From positions 57,288,001-57,352,000 of the forward strand of contig JBITNC010000001.1 in the NCBI GenBank assembly GCA_050084985.1: a DNA stretch of 64,000 nucleotides, read 5' to 3'. The notes under the pieces are model-generated. The model was not told where the DNA came from. It was given only the letters and a program-made list of their open reading frames with translations, and did not search any database. Numbering within the stretch: position 1 is the stretch's first letter; the number at the start of each line of letters is the position of its first letter. Below are positions 47,650-59,099 of this stretch, piece by piece. The translations under genes and the position numbers were made by a program. The DNA is from Nageia nagi (Eukaryota; Pinophyta).

Positions 47650-48620
47650 GATCTTTCATTCTCGCAACATACCTCAAGATTTGCTTAACAACATTGAGGT
47701 GCTTAACATACAATTTTTGCATAAATTATGCTATCATATTTACCATAAAAGCAATATCTAACATAGAGATAGTCAAATATAGTAGACTACCAATTAATTT
47801 CCTGTAAGTTGTAGCATCTACCAACTAAGAGTTGGAGCTAATATATAAAATGATTCCAAGAGAGATTGAGATTGTAAAAGTTTGCACTCTTCCATTCTAG
47901 ATTTTTGCAAAATATCTAATATATACTTGGATTGACTAAGTACAATACCTATATTGGTATATTTGCATTCTAAGGTAGTAGTGGAAGAGATCAAGATCAA
48001 TAATATCAAATGTTTTCTTAAGTTTGGATATGCACTCTTGGATGATTTTGATATTATTTCTCATGATCAGAAGATCATATATATAGAGAAGAATCAAAAT
48101 TAAGTTTTATCCTTGATTGAGCATATAGAGATCTATTTTGAAAAAGCACTTAGAGAACCCAATGTTTGCAAAGTATCATGAAATATTTTTATCCCAAGCT
48201 CTAGGTGCTTGCTTGAGTACATGTAATTACTTTTTTAGCTTGCATACAAGTGACTCTTTGGATTCCATAATAAACCCTTTTGGTTGATTCATATATATTT
48301 TCACATCTAAGTTACCATTGAAAAAAGCACTCTTGACATTAAGTTGAAAAAATTTCCATCTCTTAGCTACTGAAAGGGAAAGGATTATCCTTAATATGGG
48401 CATTTTTTCCACTAGAGCAAAGGTTTTCTCATAATCAACTCCATATTTCTAAGTGAAGTCCTTTGCTCCTAACCTTGCCTTGTATTTCTCAATTTTCCTA
48501 ATTGAATTGTATTTGACCTTGTAAATCCACTTGTTATCAATCATATTTCATTTATTGGGATAGGGAACCAAGTACCAAGTTTTATTTTTTATAAGAATCT
48601 CATACTCTAATTTCATGGCT
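47650..48620 (-). pseudogene. Element D reverse transcriptase
   Basis: In order: AKRWKFFQLNVKSAFFNGNL with DVKIYMNQPKGFI (about 48,280-48,370), YIYDLLI where the catalytic YVDDLL should be (about 48,075-48,090), GIVLSQSKYILDILQKSRME (about 47,890-47,950), and DATTYRKLIGSLLYL (about 47,780-47,820). The first Asp of YVDD is Tyr. Several frame breaks. Confidence 0.85.
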
Positions 48621-49057
48621 TCCATCCAACACTCATGTTTTTAAGCTTCCTTGAATGATGGGGGTTCATTTTTGTTATCAATTTTGGTAAATAATGATTT
48701 GTTTAAGATCATACTTCTTGTTATCCTTTGTGTTAAAGAATTTTGCTCCTAATATGAATTATTTACACTGACACCCACCAAGTTAGGTGTAATACAAGAG
48801 TCATCAACATCATACAAGTCCTCATAGGAAGCAACTTCCTCAAGTAGTTCATTGAACTTTATATCTAGCGAGATGAACACTACTCTATAGGAAGGAGAGT
48901 AGAGCCTGTAACCTCTATGTTGATTGTCATAGGCCAAAAAGATACCCTTTTCATATCTTTTATTCAATTTCTTTCTTTTATTTGAAATAATGAAGGCATA
49001 GAAATCACATCTAAAAACCCTAAGGTGAGCAATGTTAGGTTTCTTTTCTTTCCATAC
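48621..49057 (-). pseudogene. Element D integrase C-terminal region
   Basis: From 49,057 the frame reads VWKEKKPNIAHLRVFRCDFY, then KRYEKGIFLAYDNQHRGYRL and VVFISLDIKFNE. This is the usual copia stretch after the integrase core (W-G-KP---HLRVFGC, F-GY----GYR-Y-P-----SRDV-F-E). Its N-terminal neighbour lies across the CACTA element; the two sides join in frame at the TPYE/W motif. Confidence 0.88.
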
Positions 49058-49060
49058 CTC

Positions 49061-50139
49061 CACTACTAAATATACCTTGATTTGCATCTTTTTTTGTGTC
49101 TAAACATAGTGTATATATTTTTTGAATTGCAACACCAAAAATTGATGCAAATATTTGATATAACTGGCACAATAGTTTTTACATCCCTTTTTATGTTAGA
49201 TTTGTGTTGAATTTTTGCATCAAAGTTTCCATCAAATTGCTAGTTTTTATGTCAATTTTTTGCATCAAATTTTTAGAATTTGTGTCAATTTTTATCAATT
49301 TTTTAGAATTTACATCAATTTTTGCATTAAGTTTTACAAGAAAATATTATAGAATTGTATATCTTTTAATTCTATGTAATGTTTTTAAAAAGGTCTCAAA
49401 ACGATATCTAGATCAAAAGTTACGACCTCTGCAAGGTACATCATTTTTATTAGGTCTTTGGGGTTTTGACATTGGTCTATTAAACTAATTCAAGAATGGG
49501 GTTAGTGTTTTAGGTTTTAAAAATTTGAATTTGTTGTATATATTTTTCCTAAATAATACAAAAAAGTTTTTAATGTTATTTTCTATTTCTTATTATCTTC
49601 TTCTTTATTGGTCTTCAAAGGAGTTTTCTTTTTTGCAACTGAATATTTCTCTGCCATTAGTTTTTCTTTTGTGGGTTTATTCTCTATGGGCATCTTCTCT
49701 ACCTTGGGTGCCATAGCTACAATCAAAACATAAAATCTAAGGAAGAAAAAAATTAGCTAAAGTCTATGAAATGTGAGGATTATGGGGAGGGTTTGTTCAT
49801 ATATATAAATAAGAGAGGGTATTTGGCTATTGGGTAATCACTTTTGGTACATATGGAGGATAAAGTGAATGTGAGCTATTGATTGGTTGATTGATAAAAA
49901 TGTAACATGTGTTTTAAATTTTTTAGTGAAATGCAATGCAAAATTTGCATTGAAATGTGCATTGAAATTTCATCAATTTTTATGTCAAAATTTACATCAA
50001 TTTTTGCATCAAAAAGTGAAAAATGGGGGAAAAATTAAAATGATGCATATTAATGTAGGAGGACATAAATTAACATTGGTTTTAATCTTTCATGTTTGAA
50101 TATGAAAAAAGGATGCAAATTGACCTTTTAGTGGTAGTG
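49061..50139. mobile_element. CACTA-type DNA element (1,079 bp) nested in D
   Basis: Both ends begin CACTAC (CACTACTAAATATACCTTGA on the left; CACTACCACTAAAAGGTCAA on the right complement), and inverted similarity continues through TTTGCATC(T/C)TTTTTT. A 3-bp duplication CTC lies at 49058-49060 and 50140-50142. CACTA termini, 3-bp duplications and subterminal repeats (many TTTTTGCATCAA-like strings at 49,190-49,340 and 49,930-50,020) define En/Spm elements. No transposase is encoded. Excision restores the integrase frame exactly. Confidence 0.9.
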
Positions 50140-50142
50140 CTC

Positions 50143-50990
50143 ATATGGGGTTTTACCTTCAACTACTTTCATAGGACACCTATTTAGCATGTAGATCGTA
50201 ATGTTTTCAACTTCATCCCATAAAAAACTAGGGAGATCACCCAACATGCACCTTGTCATTTATATAATTATTCTATTCTTTCTTTTAGCAATAGCATTTT
50301 GCTGAGGGGTGTAAGGGATCATAAACTACCTCTTGATCTCGTATTTGGTACAATAGTCATTGAACTCTTTACTATTGTATTCACCTCTATTGTCATATCT
50401 TAGCATCTTGATTTTAAAATCATTTTGATTTTCAACTAGGGATTTGAAATCTTTGAGCCTATCAAAGGTTTGATTTCTGTGTTAGAGTAGATGACTAAAT
50501 ATCATCCCACTGAAGTCATCAATGAAGGTCAATACATAACATGCTCCCCTAAGAGACTTAGTTTGAAATGGACCCATCAAATATGATTGCACAAGCTAAA
50601 GAGGTTGTGTTTTCCTTATTACCTTATATTTTTCAATTTTTTTATCTATACATTTTACTTAGGATGTGCTTCTCACAAAGAACAATTATGGGTGATATCG
50701 TAGGTAAATCTTATACAAGTTCTTGGTTTTTCATATCTTGAATGCTGTTGTGGTTAAGGTGTCATAATCAATGATGCCAAAGATTACCTCTAGAGAAAAC
50801 ATTCATAGCAAGGCACATATTGTTTTGAACTTGATCCACTATGTATAGATCATCCTTCACTGATCCTTTCATCAAAGTGATAAGTACCTTTTTAATGCAC
50901 CAACAGTGTGAGTTAAACTCAAATGAGTATCATTTCCTTGCAACTTGAATTACAAAAATAAGGTTCATCTTGAGTTTAAGCACATAAAGC
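50143..50990 (-). pseudogene. Element D pre-integrase and integrase core
   Basis: Reads TFIDDFSGMIFSHLL, RYDNRGEYNSKEFNDYC, then PYTPQQNAIAKRKNRII and WDEVENITIYMLNRCP, ending at GKTPYE beside the CACTA element. The second catalytic Asp is present (YDNRGEY), while the catalytic Glu of GVAERKNR is Lys (AIAKRKNR). Upstream, FNSHCWCIKK-like residues of the pre-integrase region align with element E. Confidence 0.85.
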
Positions 50991-51015
50991 ATATTTTCAA
51001 AAACCTTCTTGTGAA

Positions 51016-51525
51016 TCAACACACTCCCAATCCCTTGGACTTCAAGATTGAATTATCAACTATTACAACTACATCCTTTCTATACTTATGAAAATTAAAT
51101 TCAAACTTAGCCTTTTCATAACACATGTGTTTAGTGCACCTAGATTCAACAATCCAATCATTCAAGAAAGTGTGAGACTTGGAGTAGTAGGCACAAATAA
51201 AACTAGTTTTAATATTCTTCTTCCTTTTGAAGTTCTTCACATTTCCATTTCCCTTGTTATTTTTTTTCTTTTTTATTTTTGTAGAATTCAAATTCTTTAT
51301 GATCATAGTCACCAAAAAGTTACATTTAATGTTTAATTTTACTTTTGTATTTGGCTTATTTTTCTTTCCCTTTCCATCTCTTTGTTTGTAGTTGTTGTTT
51401 TCCTTCTTTTCAAACTTATTGGTGGTAGTAGGAAATGACTTTTTTTGATGCTTGAACTTATTATTGAAAGGAGGGTTAGTTACTCCTATAGAAACATCAT
51501 TTTCCTTTGGAGAAGATATTAACAC
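51016..51525 (-). pseudogene. Element D nucleocapsid and protease region
   Basis: A 169-codon frame. The N-terminal half is lysine-rich with a degraded zinc knuckle (only IKCNF survives). The C-terminal part has WIVESRCTKHMCYEKAKFEF, the copia protease active site with DSG changed to ESR, then FHKYRKDVVVIVDNSIL. The element E counterpart is at 61,080-61,480. Confidence 0.8.
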
Positions 51526-51620
51526 TTTTTAGTTAAAAATTTTCTCATGCTTCAAAAGGATCCTTGAAAGGTTCTCTAGAGAAAAGACTTCTTCTTCATC
51601 ATCTAGCCTAGTCTTAATAA

Positions 51621-51998
51621 CTATAACAAAGTGAATTGTGAAGAAAGGCTTTGATAAATGATGAATATTATGAACTCATCATTGATCCAATTGCACCCAT
51701 AACCAACAAGTTGGGTCCTAAGGTCAATGATCTTATTCAAAGAGATGGCAACATTTTCATCTTTTACTTGATGAGATTGAAGCAACTTTTGGATAATGGT
51801 GAACCTTGTCAAAAATTTGGATCCTAGGTATACTTTCTTGAGCATATACCAAGCCTCATTTGTAGAGGTTGATGAAGAGATCATAAGAATCATTTCATTT
51901 GATAATGCATAGAAAATTATCAAGGTTGCTAGCTCATTCTTGGTATTGTAAACCTCAAGTTCCTTTTCACTTTTTGGAGCAACTTGATTTTTGATCAT
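51621..51998 (-). pseudogene. Element D gag
   Basis: A 125-codon frame with KNELATLIIFYALSNEMILM, TNEAWYMLKKVYLGS, FTIIQKLLQSHQVKDEN and LNKIIDLRTQLVGYG. This is the copia gag (UBN2-type) pattern of A--I---L------I------A-E-W--L---Y. The start of gag lies further upstream in another frame (about 52,000-52,090). It was the particle protein. Confidence 0.85.
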
Positions 51999-52009
51999 TT
52001 TTTTCCATA

Positions 52010-54711
52010 GTTTCCATTCTTAGAGCTATGCTTTCATCCTAAGTTCTCAAATACCATAGTTGGAACCATATAGGATGTGCTTGGGTATAAAAGAGTATCC
52101 CATTTGCTACAATTAACCAATATAAGCATGTTAAATTTTATCAACCAAACTAATCAATCATGTTGAGTTTAATCAATTACACATGTTGAATTTTAACCAA
52201 ATGTATGCTTAAATTAATTAATTTTACATGAGCAAAAAGTTTACAATAAAATCAAATGATATATCCCATACCTGTAATATATTATCATAACCAAGTAACA
52301 TTTGAGAGGGGTATGGTTGAGGATGTTTTCTTATTTGAAATTAGGACTTCACTTGGATGTCCATAAGGTAGAGCCTAAGTCCTACCAATCTTTAAGCAAT
52401 TCACCTTGATCAATAATATAATCTCATGAGGAGGAGTACTAACTATTTTCCAAGGTTGTGACATATGTTGGATCAACCAAATTATTATCTTGATTAGGTT
52501 TCAAGTTGTCCTCCTAGGTTATTAACATAATCCATAAATGAACTTGTGGACATGCAGTATCACTACACACATGCATATCCACCTATATGCAGTTATGTCC
52601 AAACCAACATAGGACTTAGGGATAATTAAGCAATATAGAATTTTCACCATTTATATCAACAGAATGAAAGGCTCCAATATTCCTTGTCCTCCTCTTGTGG
52701 CTCCCCAAACAAGTCATGTTGTAAAATATACATATGAATGTGTTTATTTTAGGGGTGCAATTTCAATGTTTACCATTTTGTAAAAAATTAAAGGCAAAAT
52801 AAGTTAACATAAAGTAAAACTACTTTTAAAAAAATGATACATCAATCATAAAAATGAAACCTAAGAGTCCAATGGGTTTTGTTACAACCCCAAGAGGATC
52901 TCTTTATATGGGTTCATTATTTTTAAGCAAAAAAATCTCCTTTAAGTAAAATATTCCCTTTCAAAAATCTCCCTTATTAGCAATTTTACCTAAAAAATTA
53001 CTTTAATACTAAGGACGAACATAAAAAATTGCCTTATTTTAACATAGCAAAAAAATTCATCTCAAGTGAACATTTATCCAATGAAATGCATATGATCATA
53101 GTAATAAGTATTTATTCCTAAGTGCATCCTCTAATCATTTATTCAAATGCATTCATTAGGAAATATGATTTAATCCTAATTTTAAGTGAAAAATGCATTT
53201 ATGGTAGGAAAAACATCCTCCTAAGTAAAACTGCATTCATAGGAAAAGAAATTCCCCCTGTTTTACTTAAAATAAATGCCTTTCCCAAAAAGTCCCCCCT
53301 TATTTAATTTTTTTTAGAAAATTTCTCCATACCTCATAAATTTAACTTTAGGTAATATCTCATTAAAATTATTAGCCCACACCTTTAAAAATTGAGTCCA
53401 CACTTTAATAATAATAAAAAATTGAGCACATATGGTCTTTATTTATTTATTTTTTTTTGAGCCCATTCCTTTAAAAAATTAACCCATGCCTAAAATATTT
53501 ATCCCATACATAAAAACTTTAACCCATACCTCATTAAATAAAATTAAGCTAAATAAAATTGGGCAGGTGGATGGCAAAATAAAAACATAAATTCCCTATG
53601 TAGCATATGGAGATTATTAAGAGGGAGATACACAAACATACTTGCACAAGAATGAAACTTTATGTTCTATAATTTTTGTACATTCTAAGATTGATTTCAA
53701 TCTAGATTCAATAACTTTACAAGGGTGTTTAGGGAATTGAAGGGGTAGACACTTTCAACTATTCTTTGATGGATTTCCATACCTTATTCTATTTCTCCCA
53801 AGGTGGCACATATCAAAAGAATGATGGTAAGAATAAAAGAGTCAGGAAGGGGATCTGTGAGCCCACCCCACCTAGTGGGAAGCAAGGGCCATAAGCTACC
53901 TATACTTAGGAGTCATGATGGTGCAAGCTATTGGACCATGAGGGGGTTGTAAGATGCCCTTTGGCGATGGCCACCCAATGGTAGTGTTTGGGTGATGGAG
54001 GGGAGGGGGGGCAAGGTCGCATGCCCTCCCCTCTTTTTCCTTCAATATTTTTAAAATTGTAAAGTTATTTTATTATTATTATTATTTTATTTAAAAAATA
54101 AGTGTATTTAAATTTTTTTACAATCTATTAAAATACAATATATTCAACATTTTTCAATCCCGCTAAAAAATATTTTACAAAAATGCTTTCCCTTTTTTTT
54201 GCATATAAATGTTTTGAAAAAAGGATATTATTGTAAATTCTTATGTAGGTATATGTTATGCCCTTTTTTTTAATTGCTTATCATAATATTCAAATATTTG
54301 TCTTTTTATGTTTTGCAAAAAAAAAATCATATTTTTGTAATAACAAAAATGCATCTATTTTGTTATTATGTAGATAAATTGCAATTAAAAAAAAAATTGC
54401 ATTCTTATTAGAAAACACAAAATTGTAAAACATTTCTCTCCAACAATAACTAAAATTTATTATTACTACTTGTAAGCAAATTTATAAACAATTTGCAACT
54501 AATAAGAAATGTTAGTATGATCTATTATAGGAATTATATATTGCAAAGACAAAAATAATATTAGTTAATATGATAAGATAATCCAAAATTGAATAAATAA
54601 AAAGCAAGAGGATAAGATATTATACCGTCACAAACCTTTTATCTCACTAAAAAAGATGGAAGGAGTGGGATGATCCTTCAAAGCAATGTTGAAGATGAAA
54701 CCTCTAAGTAT
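52010..54711 (-). other. Element D leader (~2.7 kb), no ORF recognised
   Basis: Region between the PBS and gag. The gag-proximal ~1.4 kb (52,010-53,450) is conserved in element E (59,100-60,490); shared strings include GGGGAGCCA and TGTTGAATTTTAACCA-like. It is AT-rich with many short purine tracts. The portion 53,560-54,050 is less AT-rich and has a GGGGGG run. Confidence 0.6.
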
Positions 54712-54725
54712 GGCTCTAGATACCA
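54712..54725 (-). other. Primer binding site of element D
   Basis: TGGTATCTAGAGCC, two bases inside the 5' LTR, matches the initiator tRNA-Met PBS (TGGTATCAGAGCC) with one added base. Confidence 0.85.
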
Positions 54726-54727
54726 CT

Positions 54728-55246
54728 TAATGTAAATATGACTAACAAACTATTTCTTTATATCCTAAGATATCTTGAAAGATTTTTATCTCAACATTAC
54801 AAAAGTATAAAATAATGGTAATCTCACAAATTTCATACCAATATAAAGTGGTTCCTCCAACCTTGGGAGTACATCCACTAATCTAAGATCTTTTCCCAAA
54901 GAGCACTCTCTTACAACTCACTTTCTTACTTGTTCTACAACATAACCAAGAGCATAACTTCACTCCAAAATTATTGTAGAAATAATGAGTGGAAGCCCTC
55001 TATTTATAGGTTAAATCCATACATTAGATCACCCTACTATCTAAGGTGCACACCAAGACCCAATGGTCAAGCCTTCCCATTATCCTTATGCATAAGCTTG
55101 CTTTACAAGTGGGTGGTGTGTGGGAAAAGTCTCCTTAATTCTTTATTCACATAAATACTTTAGAAAGTATTTAAATGGATAATATTAAGAAGGTTATATT
55201 TATTTTTTATATATACCTAATATAATATGAATTATACATTTTAACA
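54728..55246 (-). repeat. 5' LTR of element D (519 bp)
   Basis: Starts TGTTAAAATGTATAATTCAT and ends TATTTACATTA. About 85% like the 3' LTR by eye, so the insertion is old. Confidence 0.88.
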
Positions 55247-55251
55247 TGGCT

Positions 55252-56590
55252 GCATATTGAGCATATACATCTTATTCTTAAACATGACAATATTAGTGAT
55301 GACTTGGTGATTGGTTTCAATGGTGATTTTACAGTGCTTCTTCTTGAATACTAACATGTAGTTATTCAAAAAAATTTAATAAATGCTAAGGAGATTATGT
55401 TTTAGCCTTGGAACATACAAGATATCATGCATACACATGATCTTATTGATCTTTTTTTAAAAAGTTTTAAATCCTTTATCAACGATGTTCACATAGTTAT
55501 TGTCACCAAATTTGATATTAATGAAGATATTCTCTTCAATTTGGATAAACATGTGATTATTATTGATCATGTAATTTGAAAACCCACTATCCATGTACTA
55601 AATCTAATCATCAACAACTTCAATTTTATTGTGTGTTAGGAACATATTTCCATCTTCATTGCCATACTCTTCGATGTAGTTGGAAAATAGGTGCTTATTC
55701 TTATTTTATTAATAATATTATTTAGTGTAACCATGTTTACCATAATGATTACAATGCAAAGAGGAAGATTTCTTATTTCTACTATCAGATCTACCTCTTC
55801 CTCTACCATTATCACATCATCCATGACCTCTATCACGATTTGAATCTCCATGACCTCATGAAGAAGATTCTATGTTAGAGGAAGTAGAATGTTGTTCATT
55901 GAATTTGATATTGCCTTGGAAATATTAGTGTAAGTTCTTAGAATCTATCCTTAATTCAATTCTCATAGGTTTGCAAGCTATCAGGCAGCTCCATAAGATT
56001 GATATGAGACATATCCCTAAATTCCTTTATGGATATGGTGATAGGATAAAACTTATTAGGAATGATTTGTAGCACTTTATTCATGATCCTTATGTCATAT
56101 AATGACTCATAATGTGAATTAATTGCATTCATAAATTCTTGAACTCTATTCATGAAGATCTTAATGGTCTTATCATCAACCATTCTCAATGAATCAAAGT
56201 CTCTACATAAGAGTTGGAATTTAATGACTCTTACCTTGGAAGATCCTTTGTAGGAACTCTAAAAGTCTCCCATTATTCCTTTAAAAACTTGAATTTTTCA
56301 ATTTTTTGAAAGAAAAAAATATATATGCCACTCTGTATGGTGAATAGAGCTTTTGTTTCCTTCCTACAGGTGTTGAAAAGCTCCTTCTTCTCATTAGTTA
56401 TGATTAGTGCAAAATATGTTGCATATACATTTGTATATTATTAAGAAATAAAAGCCTATAGGTCTTGAAATTTAAGTAACATCCTCATTTTGATGCTCAA
56501 ATACTCTAATTATTTACCACTAAAAAAAGGAATCTGCAACTATGATATGTTTCAATCCTTTTGTTTCATTTTTAACCCTTTGGAAGGAAC
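55252..56590 (-). pseudogene. Element C gag, nucleocapsid and protease
   Basis: Gag: MVDDKTIKIFMNRVQEFMNA, IRIMNKVLQIIPNKFYPIT and MSHINLMELPDSLQTYE at 55,956-56,189 (copia UBN2 pattern D--V---F---V--L---G, I--K-L--LP--F). The nucleocapsid zinc knuckle is degraded (LHCNHYGKHGYTK near 55,745). Protease: YMDSGFSNYMINNNHMF near 55,580, with the DSG triad intact. The frame breaks repeatedly. The region is cut by element D at 55,251, and the following domain resumes at 44,619. Confidence 0.85.
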
Positions 56591-56591
56591 A

Positions 56592-56604
56592 CGCTTAGAT
56601 ACCA
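56592..56604 (-). other. Primer binding site of element C
   Basis: TGGTATCTAAGCG, two bases inside the 5' LTR; a mutated initiator tRNA-Met PBS. Confidence 0.75.
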
Positions 56605-56606
56605 AT

Positions 56607-58112
56607 TAAAGATTTTGAAGTTTAAAGGCAATATATGAAACTAAAAAATTAATAATTTGTAATTGAAAGGATCAAATGGAATAAACAATGACTATCATTT
56701 CAAGGGTAGAGGTTTGGTGTTTGTAGAAATGATGTTAGGCTTCTCAAAAGGTAGGCTAACAAATTTATCAAATTCATAAAGCTTAACTTGATCAAAATAT
56801 CAAGTATAATATATGATTATAAAGGTATAAAAAATAAATTTTCAATGAGTACTCACATAAATGAATAATATTTGTATAAATTTTATAATTCTCTCTTTAA
56901 TTTTAGGGTTTCTAGGTCACCAAAACAATCTCAGAACTAGACAATCATAAAAGATTTATGATTTTGGCTAAGGTTGCAAATGAAAATATATGTCATGTTA
57001 TATATTGTTGAAAAGGTAGAGAAGTACAATTTATAAAAAATAAATAATCAACATAAAAGGAGTCTCAAAAGTATATATATTAATAAAACTATGAAATATA
57101 TTCATAGAGTTACCAGAATAAGATTGAATAAATAATGTCAAAGAATAGTTTAAAAAATGGGTGATATGTATCTCAAGTGGGTCCTGTTATATATGAATAG
57201 AAAGGGAAATAAGTATAATTTAAAAAATAAAATACTCAAAAATATTTGAATTGATAAATTGTAGAAAAAATTAGAATGAAATGAATGTATTAATGGACTA
57301 CACCTGAGTAAGATTGGGTAAGCATATGAAGGGAAATCACCGTTTGTGTTAATATTTGACAATACAAAGTATGGAATATCCTATATTGTTGGAGAGGTAT
57401 CTAAAATTACCATACAAAACAAAGTAAATCATGCTAAGTGGATATATATAATGAAATTTATAATGACCATAAACAAATGGACTTTCTACAGATCTAATAC
57501 AAGGTGAAAAGATATAAATGTAGATTTCTCCAAATCTAATGCACAAAATGAAAATCTAACAAGTACCCATGAGCCTATAATACCATAAAAAAGATGAATA
57601 TCACATTGGTTTATCTCTAAATATTATATGTAACATGGCATAAGTAATTTCTAATCACAAATACCCACCAAAATATGAAACAAAATACACGAATGAAAGG
57701 AAGAGATGTAGAGTGATTTTCTCTTTCTATTATATGATAAATCATGAATACAAATCTAGATATTTATCTATCTTTATGTATAACTAATATACAATAGGAT
57801 ATTATCCCTACATAATCCATAAACATGGAAAATGAGTGTTTAATACTCCAAACTAAAAAATAAACATAATTTATGAAAGCATCCAACAAAGTCAAAGAAA
57901 AGGTATGGATGATCATTTTTAAGTACAAAATCAAATATGAGCAATCTAAGATGAGATTTAGAGAATTAAAGCTCATATACATACCTACATGAAGATATAA
58001 ATATCAGTACTTAGGAAATTAGAAAAATAGTTGTTGGAAGAGTATGGATTCAACATGCCAATGACTGATGATATGACAAAAAAATCAAACCAATAAATAT
58101 TAAAAACTTTCA
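56607..58112 (-). repeat. 5' LTR of copia element C (1,506 bp)
   Basis: Starts TGAAAGTTTTTAATATTTAT and ends AATCTTTA, where the canonical final CA has mutated. Colinear with 23994-25449. Confidence 0.85.
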
Positions 58113-59099
58113 TTGTAAATATTAGAGTTCCTTTTCAAAGTACTTATAATAAATATATAATGATTTCAACTTTATTAATAATTTTGATAGGTTTTTCTAT
58201 ATTATTAGCACCTTAAAAGTCTTAGTACCTACTCTTGTTACTTTTTACATGAACCTTGACATGTATTCTATGTTAGTGATTTATAGAGAACTTTGGAGAA
58301 TTATTGATATGACATAGATTATGTAAATTAATATCAAATACCATTGGAGTGAAGATTTTATGAATTCTCATGCTTTGGTCATATTAGGAGTATTTCTTTA
58401 TAGTCTTATGGAATTGTTGTAGCTAGGACCTATCAAAATATATTAGTCATATTTGGGAAGGCATATTTTTTTTGTGGCAGTATCCAATTCAGGTGATTAT
58501 TTTTGCATCAAATAGATTTTTGAAGATACCTTTCCAATAAGTATATGAATGTATACCTTTATTTAAGGTTTGACCATCATTCTTGATATTTTCTCTCAAA
58601 TTATCCTTATGATAAAATTATTACCTCTTAGTATTAATGTTGAGGAGACTTAAGAATTTATATGTCATCTTTTGTATAAATTGGTTATTTTGGCATCAAA
58701 GTGTATCAATTTACTTTGTAGGGACCAAGTAATACTTAATAATATCAATATCAACACTACTAATAACACCAACACTCATTTTTATGCATGATTTTCTCAT
58801 GAAATTGTTAAGGATTAGAGTTTTCAATATTAGATGTATTCTAGGAAAGTCTGGAAGTGATATGACATGAACAAGGTTATGAACTGATCTTATCATAGTC
58901 CATTATCAGATTGAGGGTGAGTGAACTTTCAATTACCCAACTATGTCACTCAACATCAATTACCCACCATAATAACATTAATGGGTTAGAGTGGAATAGG
59001 GATAAAAACTTGGCATTAAGTTCTTGCAGTTGGGGTAATCATCAAGTTAAAAATTTAGTGTTTTATCATTATTCATCTTAAAAAATAGATTTAAATTTG
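58113..59099. other. No gene seen
   Basis: AT-rich flank of element C; no protein similarity recognised. Confidence 0.4.

Larger units (their letters stand above)
44625..55246 (-). mobile_element. Ty1/copia element 'D', full length, nested in element C
   Basis: Minus-strand order: 5' LTR 55246-54728, PBS 54725-54712, long leader, gag 51998-51621, nucleocapsid/protease 51525-51016, integrase (split by a CACTA element), RT, RNase H (split by a Mutator-type element), PPT 45135-45127, 3' LTR 45126-44625. Length is 10.6 kb including 2.3 kb of nested DNA elements. A perfect 5-bp duplication flanks it. Catalytic residues are lost in integrase and RT, so the copy is inactive. Confidence 0.88.
23994..58112 (-). 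mobile_element. Ty1/copia element 'C', disrupted by two large insertions
   Basis: The reconstructed order on the minus strand is: 5' LTR 58112-56607, PBS, gag, protease to about 55,252, gap (element D), integrase, RT and part of RNase H (44,619-42,245), gap (about 16.5 kb), rest of RNase H (25,756-25,500), PPT and 3' LTR 25449-23994. The two halves of RNase H end and resume within about ten codons of each other, and both outer LTRs belong to one family. No matching 5-bp target duplication survives (flanks TACAA and AATCA), and the LTRs differ at perhaps a quarter of positions. The alternative is two independent truncated copies. Stops throughout; dead. Confidence 0.65.

Noticed and set aside
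44625-55251. LTR of D ending at TTTCCA/TTTACA (canonical CA)
   Set aside because: That border gives no matching target duplication, whereas ending three bases later gives a perfect 5-bp match.
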